32,298 nt of DNA from Bacteroidetes bacterium MED-G20 (GCA_002457645.1 NTKH01000008.1:1-32298), one strand, 5' to 3'; counted from the stretch's first letter, positions 1 through 9,506 are shown. Made by a program: numbers and translations. The notes: a model not told the origin generated them from the letters alone.

Positions 1-51
1 GACAACCATGACAAAGAAGCTCAAAAACCAAAAAAAGTAGAACTTAATTAA
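1..51 (+). CDS. rplM: 50S ribosomal protein L13, C-terminal end (partial)
   Basis: Reading from base 1 gives DNHDKEAQKPKKVELN and then a TAA stop at 49-51. The short basic tail with an AQKPK segment resembles the end of flavobacterial L13, and L13 directly precedes S9 in most bacteria. The start lies outside the window. Only 6 nt separate this stop from the rpsI start, so the two are almost certainly co-transcribed. The identification rests on 16 residues plus gene order. Confidence 0.8.
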   Translation, partial: DNHDKEAQKPKKVELN

Positions 52-57
52 TATTTA

Positions 58-444
58 ATGTCTGTAATAAACAAATTAGGAAGAAGAAAATCCTCAGTAG
101 CAAGAATTTATCTAAAAAGTGGCAAAGGTAAAATCACTATTAACAAAAGAGATCATAAAGATTATTTCACAACAGATGTTCTTCAATATAAAATTTTCCA
201 ACCATTCGAATTAACTGGTACAAAGGGAAAATACGATGCTACTATCAATGTAAATGGAGGTGGTTCCACCGGACAGGTCGAAGCGATTAGATTAGCTATT
301 TCTAGAGCATTAGTTGAAATAAATGAAGATTATAAACCCTTGCTTAAAGCTGAGGGACTAATGACAAGAGACCCTAGAATGGTTGAAAGAAAAAAACCAG
401 GACAACCTAAAGCAAGAAAGAAATTTCAATTTAGTAAAAGATAA
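58..444 (+). CDS. rpsI: 30S ribosomal protein S9
   Basis: This is a complete 128-residue protein, the usual length for bacterial S9, a 30S head protein whose C-terminal tail reaches the P-site tRNA. The N-terminus has the family signature NKLGRRKSSVARIYL. The middle carries the NGGGSTGQVEAIRLAISRAL segment, and the C-terminus ends in the conserved basic tail KARKKFQFSKR. The ATG lies 6 nt after the rplM stop, fitting the universal rplM-rpsI pair. A roughly 107-nt gap follows before rpsB, so rpsB may have its own promoter or leader. Confidence 0.98.
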   Translation: MSVINKLGRRKSSVARIYLKSGKGKITINKRDHKDYFTTDVLQYKIFQPFELTGTKGKYDATINVNGGGSTGQVEAIRLAISRALVEINEDYKPLLKAEGLMTRDPRMVERKKPGQPKARKKFQFSKR

Positions 445-551
445 TTTTAGAAAATGCACCAGGGTGCATAGTTTAGTATCTAAGGTATATAGATCAAATA
501 ATTTGCTACTATTTACCTGCTGATAAAACAGTAACAAGAAAGTAAACAAAT
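445..551 (+). promoter_or_regulatory. rpsI-rpsB intergenic leader with short hairpins
   Basis: This 107-nt gap is long compared with neighbouring gaps. It holds a GC-rich inverted repeat, TGCACC-AG-GGTGCA at 455-468, and a weaker ATCTA/TAGAT pair just downstream. AGGTA near 483 can also pair with TACCT near 516. No T-run follows the first hairpin, so it is not a classical terminator. No clean TAnnTTTG core was found. In E. coli, S2 represses rpsB-tsf through its leader; a similar role here is a guess. Confidence 0.3.
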
Positions 552-1364
552 ATGACAAAAGTAACTTTTGAACAAATGTTAAGTGCTGGAGTGCATTTTG
601 GACATTTAAAAAGAAAGTGGAACCCAAGTATGTCTCCATACATTTTTGATGAAAAGAAAGGGATTCATGTAATAGATTTAAATAAGACTCTAATCAAACT
701 AGAAGAAGCTTCTAGTGCCATGAAACAAATTGCTAAATCTGGCAGGAAAATCCTTTTTGTAGCAACTAAAAAACAAGCCAAAGAAATAATGTCATCTAAA
801 GTAGAAGAAGTTAATATGCCTTCTATTACTGAAAGATGGCCAGGAGGTTTATTAACCAACTTTAAAACTACTAGGAAAACCATCAAGAAAATGACATCCA
901 TTGATAAGATGATGAAAGATGGAACTGCAGATACAATGTCTAAAAGAGAAAGACTTCAATTAACCAGAAAAAGAGAAAAAATTGACAAAATTTTTGGGAG
1001 TATTTCAGACATGAATCGACTACCTGCAGCAATTTTTATTGTCGATGTTAAAAAAGAACACATTGCCTTAGCAGAAGCTAAAAATTTAAACATTCCAATT
1101 TTTGCAATGGTAGATACCAATTCCAGTCCTGAAGGAATAGATTTTATAATCCCATCAAATGATGATGCAACTAAATCAATTGACTTAGTAGTCTCTACCT
1201 TGTGTGATTCTATAAAAGAAGGCCTAGGTGAGAGAAAAGATGCAAAAGATAAAATTGCCCAAGAAAAAGCAGCTAAGGAAGAAGCTGCAAAAGATAAATT
1301 AGCAAAAGAAGAGGCAGCTAAGGAAGAAGCGTCTCAAGTTAAAAAAGAAGAAGTTAAATCTTAA
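552..1364 (+). CDS. rpsB: 30S ribosomal protein S2 with charged C-terminal extension
   Basis: This 270-residue protein belongs to the S2 family (small-subunit assembly, near the S1 site). Family signatures include the opening FEQMLSAGVHFGHLKRKWNPSM, ITERWPGGLLTNF near residue 95, and LPAAIFIVDVKKEHIALAEA followed by the NIPIFAMVDTNSSPEGIDF region. The globular part ends near residue 228. The last ~42 residues are a K/E/A-rich, probably helical tail built from imperfect 15-residue repeats; the family is usually nearer 230-250 residues without such a tail. It is followed 10 nt later by tsf, the usual partner. Confidence 0.98.
   Translation: MTKVTFEQMLSAGVHFGHLKRKWNPSMSPYIFDEKKGIHVIDLNKTLIKLEEASSAMKQIAKSGRKILFVATKKQAKEIMSSKVEEVNMPSITERWPGGLLTNFKTTRKTIKKMTSIDKMMKDGTADTMSKRERLQLTRKREKIDKIFGSISDMNRLPAAIFIVDVKKEHIALAEAKNLNIPIFAMVDTNSSPEGIDFIIPSNDDATKSIDLVVSTLCDSIKEGLGERKDAKDKIAQEKAAKEEAAKDKLAKEEAAKEEASQVKKEEVKS
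1269..1330 (+). repeat. Imperfect 45-bp repeat in the S2 tail
   Basis: The 17-mer GCAGCTAAGGAAGAAGC occurs at 1269-1285 and again at 1314-1330, exactly 45 bp (15 codons) apart. It encodes the AAKEEA motifs of the S2 C-terminal extension. The period keeps the reading frame, which is consistent with in-frame duplication, and the intervening codons have diverged. Confidence 0.7.
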
Positions 1365-1374
1365 ATCTATTAAT

Positions 1375-2196
1375 ATGAGTATCACAGCAAAAGATGTTAA
1401 TGAACTTAGAAAAAAGACTGGTGCAGGTATGATGGACTGTAAAAAAGCATTAACAGAGTCAAACGGAGATATGGAGAAAGCTATAGATTTTTTAAGAAAA
1501 AAAGGTCAAAAAATTGCAGCAAAAAGAGGAGATAGAGATGCAAGAGAAGGACTAGTTATTTCTAAATCACATAATGAATATGGTTATTTATTATGCTTAA
1601 ATTGTGAAACTGACTTCGTTGCTAAAAATGATGATTTTGGTACTTTTGCTAATTCCTTAGTTGATATAGCAATGAAATCTGAGTCAAATACACTTGAAGA
1701 TTTATTGAATCAAAAATATGAGAGCAGTCAATTAACTGTAAAAGAAAAAATTACAGAGCAAAGCGGAGTAATTGGCGAAAAAATAGAAATTTCTGCATTT
1801 GAAAAGATAACAGCAAAAAAAGTTGTGGCTTACAATCACCCTGGAAACCAAATTGCAACCATTGTTGGATTAACCATAGACGAAGAAGAAGTCGGCAAAC
1901 AAGTAGCTATGCAAGTAGCCGCGATGAATCCAATTGCATTAGATCAGCAATCTGTAAGTCAAGATGTTATTGATAGAGAAATTGAAGTTGGTAAAGATTT
2001 AGCTATTCAAGAAGGTAAACCCGTTGAAATGGCTGAAAAAATTGCCAAAGGAAGATTAAATAAATTTTTTAAAGAAACAACACTTATTAACCAAGTTTTT
2101 ATTAGAGATAATAAAAAAACAGTGGGACAATTTCTTAAAGAAACCAATCCTGATTTGATGGTGACAGATTTTAAGAGGTATTCACTATCAATTTAA
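1375..2196 (+). CDS. tsf: Elongation factor Ts
   Basis: This is a complete 273-residue EF-Ts, the guanine nucleotide exchange factor for EF-Tu. The N-terminal UBA-like region (KDVNELRKKTGAGMMDCKKAL) is followed by the diagnostic TDFVAKN motif at residues 79-85, which contacts EF-Tu. The C-terminal core ends with FIRDNKKTVGQFLK. The gene starts 10 nt after rpsB and is followed by a hairpin terminator at 2214-2239, which probably ends most of the rpsB-tsf transcript. Confidence 0.98.
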   Translation: MSITAKDVNELRKKTGAGMMDCKKALTESNGDMEKAIDFLRKKGQKIAAKRGDRDAREGLVISKSHNEYGYLLCLNCETDFVAKNDDFGTFANSLVDIAMKSESNTLEDLLNQKYESSQLTVKEKITEQSGVIGEKIEISAFEKITAKKVVAYNHPGNQIATIVGLTIDEEEVGKQVAMQVAAMNPIALDQQSVSQDVIDREIEVGKDLAIQEGKPVEMAEKIAKGRLNKFFKETTLINQVFIRDNKKTVGQFLKETNPDLMVTDFKRYSLSI

Positions 2197-2213
2197 TATT
2201 GTTGATTATATTT

Positions 2214-2239
2214 AGAGAGCTATTGGCTCTCTTTTTTTT
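2214..2239 (+). terminator. Rho-independent terminator after tsf
   Basis: A perfect 7-bp stem, AGAGAGC/GCTCTCT, closes a 5-nt loop (TATTG) and runs directly into eight T residues (2232-2239). It begins 17 nt after the tsf stop and ends only 16 nt before the pyrH start. It would separate rpsB-tsf from pyrH-frr, or act as a partial terminator lowering downstream expression. Confidence 0.85.
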
Positions 2240-2252
2240 GCTTAAATTTTAA

Positions 2253-2963
<711 letters not shown>

Positions 2964-2971
2964 ATTTTTTT

Positions 2972-3532
2972 ATGGAAGAAATTGATATGATTTTAGAAGA
3001 AGCTCAAGTTGGAATGGAAAAATCTATATCTCATTTAAATTTAGAGCTAGGTAAAATTAGAGCAGGAAGAGCCAATCCCTCGATGTTAGATAGTGTTAAA
3101 GTAGACTATTATGGATCTTTAACCCCTTTATCCCAAATTGGTAATGTAAGTACTTTAGATTCAAGAACTCTAACAATCCAGCCGTGGGAAAAAGTGATGC
3201 TTGATGAAATAACAAAAGCTATAATTAATGCCAATCTTGGTTTGAATCCTCAAAATAATGGTGAGGTAATTCTAATTTCTGTACCTGTGTTAACAGAAGA
3301 AAGAAGAAAAGAATTGGTAAAGAGAGCAAAATCTGAGGGTGAACATGCAAAAGTGAGTATAAGGTCTCAAAGAAAAGATGCAAATGACATGATTAAGAGT
3401 TTAAAAGATGAAGGTTTAAGTGAAGATCAAATCAAAGATTCTGAAAACGAAATTCAAAGGATAACAGATTTATTTACTAAAAAAGTTGATGAATTTGTAG
3501 CACTTAAAGAAATTGATATTATGAAAGTGTAA
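2972..3532 (+). CDS. frr: Ribosome recycling factor
   Basis: This 186-residue protein splits post-termination ribosomes together with EF-G. Signatures are LGKIRAGRANPSMLDSVKVDYYG near residues 26-48, a central LTIQPWEK motif, and PVLTEERRKELVKRAKSEGE near residue 110; a helical C-terminal bundle follows. The first ATG is preferred over the one at 2987 because relatives begin with an (E)EID-type segment matching MEEIDMIL. It is co-transcribed with pyrH. Confidence 0.97.
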   Translation: MEEIDMILEEAQVGMEKSISHLNLELGKIRAGRANPSMLDSVKVDYYGSLTPLSQIGNVSTLDSRTLTIQPWEKVMLDEITKAIINANLGLNPQNNGEVILISVPVLTEERRKELVKRAKSEGEHAKVSIRSQRKDANDMIKSLKDEGLSEDQIKDSENEIQRITDLFTKKVDEFVALKEIDIMKV

Positions 3533-3601
3533 GTAATTTGTAGATACTTTTATGCTTGATAATTAGGAATTTATCAAAAATATCTCTTGTTTTGTTACAA
3601 T

Positions 3602-3615
3602 TAATTTGCAAATTA
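3602..3615. promoter_or_regulatory. 14-bp palindrome upstream of the acidic lipoprotein
   Basis: TAATTTGCAAATTA is a perfect palindrome 20 nt before the lipoprotein start. With the preceding T it gives TTAATTTG, a seven-of-eight match to the Bacteroidota -7 core TAnnTTTG, and would place the transcript start near 3613. No convincing -33 TTG lies at the usual spacing. It could be a promoter core, a regulator site, or chance in A+T-rich DNA. Confidence 0.35.
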
Positions 3616-3635
3616 TAAATAAATAAACAGTTACT

Positions 3636-3872
3636 ATGAAGAAGTTTTGGATTTTACCTATTACAGCATTGATGATTTCATGTGGCGCTGCTACTGAAGA
3701 GGCCCCAGTTGCTGAACCTGTAGAAGAAGTTGCTCCTGTAGAAGAAGTTGCTCCTGTAGAAGAAGAAGTTGTTGCTGATTCAACGGCTGAAGAAGTTGTT
3801 GCTGATTCAACGGCCGAAGAAGCTACAGAAGAACCAGCTACAGAAGAAGAGCATGAAGGTCACGATCATTAA
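3636..3872 (+). CDS. Small acidic repeat lipoprotein
   Basis: This 78-residue protein starts with a lipoprotein signal, MKKFWILPITALMISC, giving a lipidated Cys16. The mature chain is almost entirely A, E, V, P, T and D. It has two copies of VEEVAPV, two copies of EEVVADSTAEE, and a histidine-containing end, HEGHDH. No fold is expected; it is probably disordered and strongly negative at the envelope. The two internal tandem repeats are near-identical at DNA level. I do not recognise a family with known function. Possible roles are cation binding or a spacer, but nothing here decides. A hairpin terminator follows. Confidence 0.85.
   Translation: MKKFWILPITALMISCGAATEEAPVAEPVEEVAPVEEVAPVEEEVVADSTAEEVVADSTAEEATEEPATEEEHEGHDH
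3720..3815 (+). repeat. Two in-frame tandem repeats in the lipoprotein gene
   Basis: An 18-bp unit, GTAGAAGAAGTTGCTCCT, is at 3720-3737 and 3738-3755, with a third partial copy beginning at 3756. A 27-bp unit follows at 3762-3788 and 3789-3815; its copies differ only in the last base (GGCT versus GGCC). Units of 6 and 9 codons preserve the frame. Such near-identity suggests recent duplication, for example by replication slippage. Confidence 0.9.
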
Positions 3873-3892
3873 GATTTTCCTTTAAATTCATT

Positions 3893-3917
3893 AAAAGCCC
3901 TATTTAGGGCTTTTTTT
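3893..3917. terminator. Bidirectional terminator between convergent genes
   Basis: AAAAGCCC (3893-3900) pairs with GGGCTTTT (3907-3914) around a TATTTA loop, and the T-run continues to 3917 on the plus strand. On the minus strand the same hairpin ends in four Ts. It sits between the lipoprotein stop and the radical SAM stop codon (3916-3918), so it can serve both genes, more strongly the plus-strand one. Confidence 0.85.
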
Positions 3918-4932
3918 ATGCCCATACTTTTGTTCCTTCAGAGCAGTTTTTACATATTTCAATCTGACTTCTGTCTGAAAAAATTTGATTTCTAAAAGAA
4001 TTATAACTTTTACTTCTCCATATTTCAGAAAATTTATTTTTTTTAACATCTCCCAAAGTATGCTTAGCATCTTTATCAAAACAACAAGGAACAATTCCTC
4101 CGTTTACAGTAATAACTGCACTACTCCACATTCTCCAACAATGATTACTCAATTTATTTTTTAGTTTGTATTGTCCATTTAAAGTTTTTATATATCGAGA
4201 ATATTTATCATTTTCGGGTATTAACTCATTGCCATTTTTAAAATTATAAAATTGAGCTGTTTTAATTCTTAATTCATTTACACCAATTTCTGAAGCTAAT
4301 GTCTTCATTTGATCAATCAAATGTTCATTAGTCTTTACTACTAAAAATTGATATATTATATGAGGATAATTACTATTTAATTTTTTTTTCCATCTGAGTA
4401 TATTTTTAGTTCCTTCAATAACCTTTTCAAAGCGACCATTTTTTCTATATACTTCATAAGTTTCTTGGTTATTTCCATCTATTGAAATGATTAGTCTTTT
4501 TAAACCAGATTCAATAGTTTTTTTACAATTTTCATCATTTAAAAAATGACCATTTGTGGAAGTGGCACAAAAAATTTTTTTTGAATTTGCATAAGACACA
4601 AAATCAAAGAAATGAGGGTTTATATATGGTTCACCTTGAAAATAATAATTAATGTATGTTAAGTTACCTGATAATTCATCTACTATTTTTTTATTTAACG
4701 AAGTAGATAAATTTCCAGTTTTTCTTGTGAATTGTTTAAGTCCACTTGGACATTCAGGACAACCTAAATTACATGCTGTTGTAGGTTCAATACTTAGAGC
4801 CATTGGTAACCCATAAATTTTTGAAGATTTAGAGGTTTTTGAGATTAAAAAACTAACATATAATTTTAAGAAATTATAAGTTTTTCTCAAAGAAAAAAAC
4901 TGAATTAGAGCTAATATTTCTGTCTTGTTCAT
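3916..4932 (-). CDS. Radical SAM/SPASM domain protein
   Basis: This 338-residue protein has the radical SAM signature CNLGCPEC with cluster cysteines at 54, 58 and 61, preceded by the strand SIEPTTA. Further SAM-domain features are YFQGEPYINP near residue 100 and TSTNGHFL near 126. The C-terminal SPASM-like region carries Cys265 (HCW), Cys283-Cys284 (CCFD), and Cys327 and Cys330 (CKNC), enough for one or more auxiliary Fe-S clusters. SPASM enzymes modify peptides, proteins or other large substrates. The substrate is unknown, no obvious precursor peptide is adjacent, and there are no membrane segments. It is divergent from the MMPL-type gene and convergent with the acidic lipoprotein. Confidence 0.9.
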   Translation of the reverse strand: MNKTEILALIQFFSLRKTYNFLKLYVSFLISKTSKSSKIYGLPMALSIEPTTACNLGCPECPSGLKQFTRKTGNLSTSLNKKIVDELSGNLTYINYYFQGEPYINPHFFDFVSYANSKKIFCATSTNGHFLNDENCKKTIESGLKRLIISIDGNNQETYEVYRKNGRFEKVIEGTKNILRWKKKLNSNYPHIIYQFLVVKTNEHLIDQMKTLASEIGVNELRIKTAQFYNFKNGNELIPENDKYSRYIKTLNGQYKLKNKLSNHCWRMWSSAVITVNGGIVPCCFDKDAKHTLGDVKKNKFSEIWRSKSYNSFRNQIFSDRSQIEICKNCSEGTKVWA

Positions 4933-5028
4933 TATAATTAATTAAAATTAGTAAAATCCTTTATTCCAATAATTATTTACTTCTTTATTAATTGATAACT
5001 TAGTGGACATATTAATAATTAAATTTAA

Positions 5029-7665
5029 ATGTGGAAAAATATTTCCAAATTAATTCTTGGTAATAGAATTTTAATAGTCATCTCAATTTTATTGTTTACA
5101 ATATTTTTCGGATTTTTTGCCACTAAATTAAAATTACAATATCAGCTTAATAAACTTCTACCAGCAAGCGATCCAGTCTATGTAGCCTATGAAGACTTTA
5201 AATCAAATTTTGGTCAAGATGGCTTAATGTTGGTTATTGCTACCAATGAGCCTAATTTTTATAAAGAAGATAAATTCAATGCTTGGCTTGAAATGGCAGA
5301 TAGCATTCAAAATGTAAAAGTTCTTATTTCCAATAATGATACTACTTATTATAAAAATGTGGTAGATTCTGTATTCTCCGAAGCTCACCTTTACAATATT
5401 ATAAAAAATAAGAACCAGCAACGTTTTAATTTAGTTGAAATTGTTGATGGTTATCCTTTAGATCAAAATGTTATTGATAGCGTAAAACAAGTTATAAGTT
5501 CTCTAAAGTTTTATGAAAACATCGTTTATAAAAAATCTACTGATCTTCATATGATGATGTTGTTTTTAAACAAAGAAATTTTTAATTCAAAATTAAGAGG
5601 AACCCTAGTTTCAGATATTCATAATATTGCCAATTCCTATAATCACCATTTTAAAAATTGGAAATTTTCTGGACTGCCTTATATAAGAGCATTCATGATG
5701 AATGTTATAAAGTCTGAACTTGCCCTATTTGTTTGTTTAGCTATAATGGTCACTTCCCTTTTGTTGTTAATATTCTTTAGGTCATTGAAAGTGGTTATAA
5801 TTTCAATTGTTGTTGTTTTAATTGGTGTAGTATGGTCAGTCGGAATAATTGGTTTGTTTGGTTATGAATTAACAGCACTAATGGCCTTAATTCCTCCACT
5901 TGTTATTGTAATTGGTATTCCAAATTGCATTTATTTAATCAATAAATATCAACAAGAATTTAGAAAAAATAAAAATAAGATTAAATCCTTAGATCTTATT
6001 ATTCAAAAAGTAGGTAATGCTACTTTTTTAACAAATGCCACTACAGCATTGGGGTTTGGAACATTTGTATTTACAAGTTCAAAAATGATGATTGAATTTG
6101 GAATTGTTTCCTTCATAAATATCATATGTATGTTTTTTATAAGTATTTGTTTGGTGCCAATTGTATACAGTTTTTTACCTGACCCAAAAGAAAAACATAT
6201 TAAACATCTTGATAGAAAATGGATGTATAATTTCGTTTCAAGTTTAATCAAGTTCTCAAAATTTTACAGAAAACAAGTATATATATCAACTTTTGTTCTG
6301 TTGCTTTTGGGAGGATATGGAATTAGCTTGATGCATACTACTGGAAATTTTACAGATGATTTACCTAAAAATAGCCAAATAATTAAAGACCTAAGATTTT
6401 TTGAAAAAGAGTTAAATGGTGTTCTTCCATTTGAAATTGTTTTAACCTTTCAAGATACCATGTACAAAACCTTTTCCAACATTTCAAGAATTCAACAATT
6501 ACAAGAGTCACTAAAAAAGGAAAAATATCTTTCCCAATCTCTTTCCATTGTTGATGCTATGAAGTTTATTTCTCAGTCATACGCAAATGGTAAATCTTCA
6601 AAATATAATCTTGATTTTAGCAGGCCAAAAGATCAGCGATATTTCTCTAGAATTATAAGTTCCAAATATTTTAAAAATACTTTTGTTTCATCTAAAACTG
6701 ATAATAGTAAAGGATTTGTAGGTAGTTTCTTAGACTCTACCCACTTTTCTACTAGAATCACATTACAAATTGCAGACATTGGAACTTCCTCAATGGATAG
6801 TTTAATTAATAGAATAAATTTTAGAATAGATAATATTATTAACCCTGAACAAGCCTTAATTTCAAAACACAAACAAAATAATGATTTATATGGAATGTAC
6901 TCTTCCAATAGCAGAATTAGATTTATTGTTCAAGAAAAGCTGACAAAAGGAAACTTAGATCTTATTAATACTTTTCCTGATGATTATTCAGAAATTAAAT
7001 CTCTTTATGGGGACGAAAATTTTACTTCTGCTATTGAAGAGTCTGTAGAAAGTTTAAAGGTGGAGTCAGTTGTTACAGGTTCTGGAGTTCTTTACACGAA
7101 AGGCACTACTTATATGGTTAAAAATCTTTTCACTAGTTTGATATTGGCCATTTTTGTCATTGCAATTTTAATGTCATTTCTTTTTAAATCATTTAAGATG
7201 GTTTTAGTCTCCCTATTTCCCAACCTTATTCCCTTAATATTTACATCAGCTTTAATGGGTTATTTTGGAATAGCTATAAAGCCATCAACAATTTTAGTTT
7301 TTAGTATTGCTTTTGGTATTTCTATAGATGATACCATTCATTTTTTAGCAAAATATAGACAAGAGTTAAAAACTAAAAGTATTTCAAATTCTGTGGAGAT
7401 TTCAATTAAAGAAACTGGAGTAAGTATGATATATACTTCCATCATTTTATTCTTTGGATTTTCCATGTTTACAGCATCAGAATTTGGTGGCACCCAGGCA
7501 TTAGGGGTTTTGGTCTCTTTAACTTTATTTGTTGCCATGTTAACAAACTTAATTTTATTGCCATCTCTGCTATTAAGCTTAGAACAAAATGTTATTACAA
7601 AAAACTTTAAAAACTCAGATGATTATTTTTATGATGATTCTGATATTGAACTGGATAAATTATAA
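5029..7665 (+). CDS. RND-superfamily (MMPL/SSD-type) membrane transporter
   Basis: This 878-residue inner-membrane protein has RND architecture. TM1 is at about 12-32, followed by a ~195-residue extracytoplasmic domain and a cluster of about five TM helices from ~228 to ~385. A further TM near 420 opens a second large soluble domain (~440-695), and a second TM cluster runs to ~850. The duplicated sterol-sensing-like halves each contain family signatures: the first has [21 protein letters not shown], the second [19 protein letters not shown], whose acidic pair may take part in proton relay. Relatives export lipids, hopanoids or related hydrophobic compounds. The cargo here is unknown. The stop is 5 nt before rfbA, suggesting an operon. 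Confidence 0.9.
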   Translation: MWKNISKLILGNRILIVISILLFTIFFGFFATKLKLQYQLNKLLPASDPVYVAYEDFKSNFGQDGLMLVIATNEPNFYKEDKFNAWLEMADSIQNVKVLISNNDTTYYKNVVDSVFSEAHLYNIIKNKNQQRFNLVEIVDGYPLDQNVIDSVKQVISSLKFYENIVYKKSTDLHMMMLFLNKEIFNSKLRGTLVSDIHNIANSYNHHFKNWKFSGLPYIRAFMMNVIKSELALFVCLAIMVTSLLLLIFFRSLKVVIISIVVVLIGVVWSVGIIGLFGYELTALMALIPPLVIVIGIPNCIYLINKYQQEFRKNKNKIKSLDLIIQKVGNATFLTNATTALGFGTFVFTSSKMMIEFGIVSFINIICMFFISICLVPIVYSFLPDPKEKHIKHLDRKWMYNFVSSLIKFSKFYRKQVYISTFVLLLLGGYGISLMHTTGNFTDDLPKNSQIIKDLRFFEKELNGVLPFEIVLTFQDTMYKTFSNISRIQQLQESLKKEKYLSQSLSIVDAMKFISQSYANGKSSKYNLDFSRPKDQRYFSRIISSKYFKNTFVSSKTDNSKGFVGSFLDSTHFSTRITLQIADIGTSSMDSLINRINFRIDNIINPEQALISKHKQNNDLYGMYSSNSRIRFIVQEKLTKGNLDLINTFPDDYSEIKSLYGDENFTSAIEESVESLKVESVVTGSGVLYTKGTTYMVKNLFTSLILAIFVIAILMSFLFKSFKMVLVSLFPNLIPLIFTSALMGYFGIAIKPSTILVFSIAFGISIDDTIHFLAKYRQELKTKSISNSVEISIKETGVSMIYTSIILFFGFSMFTASEFGGTQALGVLVSLTLFVAMLTNLILLPSLLLSLEQNVITKNFKNSDDYFYDDSDIELDKL

Positions 7666-7670
7666 AAAAT

Positions 7671-8531
7671 ATGAAAGGAATTATTTTAGCAGGTGGTTCA
7701 GGAACCAGATTACATCCTCTAACATTAGCAGTCAGTAAGCAGTTAATGCCAGTTTATAATAAACCGATGATATATTATCCTCTTTCAACATTAATGCATG
7801 CTGGTGTAAGAGAAATATTATTTATAACTACTCCACATGATCAGCCACTATTTAAGCATTTGTTAGGAGACGGGTCTAAGTTAGGCTGTAGATTTGAATA
7901 TCAAATTCAACATGAACCTAATGGGTTAGCACAGGCTTTTGTAATTGGAAAAAGTTTTATTGGTAAAGAAAAAGTAGCATTAATTTTAGGTGATAATATA
8001 TTTTTTGGAACGGGTTTAGGTCAAAAATTAGAAAGTTCTACCAGCCCAGATGGAGGATATATTTTTGCTTATCGAGTTAATGATCCAGAAAGATATGGAG
8101 TAGTTGAATTTGATGAAAACCAAAAAGCAATTTCAATTGAAGAAAAACCTAAGAATCCAAAATCTAATTATGCTGTCCCAGGTTTGTATTTTTATGATAA
8201 CAATGTCATTGAAATCTCAGAAAATTTAAAGCCTAGTTCTAGAGGAGAATATGAAATCACAGATGTTAATAAGGCGTATTTAGAAGCTGGTAAGTTGAAA
8301 GTAAAAACACTTCCTAGAGGAACTGCTTGGCTAGACACGGGTACTTTTAGATCTTTAATACAAGCTTCCAACTTTGTGCAAACAATCGAAGAAAGGCAAG
8401 GTTTTGGAGTGGGTTGTATTGAAGCTGTAGCCTATTCTAACGGATTTATAAATAGTGAAAAATTAAAAGAACTTGCCATTCCTCTTTTAAAAAGTGGATA
8501 TGGAAATTATTTGATGAGTTTAATTGACTAA
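7671..8531 (+). CDS. rfbA: Glucose-1-phosphate thymidylyltransferase
   Basis: This 286-residue protein has the standard length and sequence of RfbA/RmlA, which makes dTDP-glucose from dTTP and glucose-1-phosphate, the first step towards dTDP-L-rhamnose and other dTDP-sugars. Signatures are [12 protein letters not shown] (residues 7-18) for nucleotide binding, [18 protein letters not shown], metal-binding Asp108 in LGDNIFFG, and GTAWLDTGT near residue 220. The usual partners rfbB, rfbC and rfbD are absent here; it lies instead between an MMPL-type protein and a prenyl synthase, with gaps of 5 and 9 nt. Confidence 0.97.
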   Translation: MKGIILAGGSGTRLHPLTLAVSKQLMPVYNKPMIYYPLSTLMHAGVREILFITTPHDQPLFKHLLGDGSKLGCRFEYQIQHEPNGLAQAFVIGKSFIGKEKVALILGDNIFFGTGLGQKLESSTSPDGGYIFAYRVNDPERYGVVEFDENQKAISIEEKPKNPKSNYAVPGLYFYDNNVIEISENLKPSSRGEYEITDVNKAYLEAGKLKVKTLPRGTAWLDTGTFRSLIQASNFVQTIEERQGFGVGCIEAVAYSNGFINSEKLKELAIPLLKSGYGNYLMSLID

Positions 8532-8540
8532 AGTTTTCTA

Positions 8541-9506
8541 ATGCTAATTCACTATAAAAAAATTATTGATAATGAGCTAAAGCTTTTCAATCAAAATTTA
8601 CCTTCGTTATCAATATATGAACCCATAAAATATATTATCAATCTTGGTGGGAAAAGATTCAGGCCTTCTCTTACACTTTTGGCTGCAGATATATTTTGTG
8701 AAAAGCCGCAATTAGCTATAAATGAGGCTGTAGCCTTAGAGTTATTTCATAATTTCACCTTGATTCATGATGACATAATGGACGAGGCTCCTCTGAGAAG
8801 AAATCAACAAACTGTTCATAATAAATGGAATATTAATAATGCCATTCTTTCTGGAGATTTACTTTATGCCTTGGTCAATAAATTATTAGCTACTTCTCCT
8901 TCCAAGAATAAGGAAATTCACAAACTATTTCATCAAACAGCCATTGAAGTTTGTGAAGGACAATCTTTAGATATGGAATTTGAAAATAAAAACGATATTT
9001 TACTTACAGATTATATAAAAATGATACAGCTTAAAACTTCTGTTTTAATAGCTTGTGCTTTAAAAATGGGAGCGTTAATTGGTGGTGCAAGTTCTAAGGA
9101 TTCCAATCTTCTTTATAACTTCGGACTTAATTTAGGGACTGCTTTTCAAATTCATGATGATATTTTAGATGTCTATCCATCAGAAGATAATTTTGGTAAA
9201 CAAGTTGGAGGAGATATAATTGAGAAAAAGAAAACAATACTTTTGGTGGAGCTAATAAATAATTCATCTTCCGTAGATAAAAAAATTATTTTTCAAATTC
9301 TAGATGACCAAGAGATTGATATTAATTTAAAAGTTTCGAAAATAAAAGATTATTATAAGAAGTATAGTGTTTTAAAATTAGCAGTTGAGTCAAAGAACAA
9401 ATACTATGAAAAGGCCATTGATTGTGTAAATCAAATCAATATATCAGAAAATAAAAAAGTTCTTATTAAAGATTTTTCTGCTGCACTTATGGAAAGAAAA
9501 TTTTAA
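8541..9506 (+). CDS. Short-chain polyprenyl diphosphate synthase (FPP/GGPP type)
   Basis: This 321-residue trans-isoprenyl diphosphate synthase condenses IPP with allylic diphosphates. The first aspartate-rich motif DDIMD is at 77-81, followed by basic LRRN; the second, DDILD, is at 206-210. GGKRFRP at 36-42 binds IPP. Phe72, five residues before the first motif, is an aromatic chain-length determinant typical of short (C15-C20) products, so farnesyl or geranylgeranyl diphosphate is expected. The exact product cannot be assigned. The stop codon overlaps that of the convergent epimerase gene in the shared TTAA at 9503-9506. Confidence 0.93.
   Translation: MLIHYKKIIDNELKLFNQNLPSLSIYEPIKYIINLGGKRFRPSLTLLAADIFCEKPQLAINEAVALELFHNFTLIHDDIMDEAPLRRNQQTVHNKWNINNAILSGDLLYALVNKLLATSPSKNKEIHKLFHQTAIEVCEGQSLDMEFENKNDILLTDYIKMIQLKTSVLIACALKMGALIGGASSKDSNLLYNFGLNLGTAFQIHDDILDVYPSEDNFGKQVGGDIIEKKKTILLVELINNSSSVDKKIIFQILDDQEIDINLKVSKIKDYYKKYSVLKLAVESKNKYYEKAIDCVNQINISENKKVLIKDFSAALMERKF

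Noticed and set aside
358-639. 93-codon minus-strand open frame across the rpsI-rpsB junction
   Set aside because: It overlaps two certain ribosomal protein genes, has low-complexity F/L-rich content, and matches no family; a shadow frame.
3636-3872. Acidic lipoprotein as the peptide substrate of the neighbouring radical SAM enzyme
   Set aside because: It has a clear lipoprotein signal, lies on the opposite strand with a shared terminator, and lacks the residues or leader typical of such precursors.
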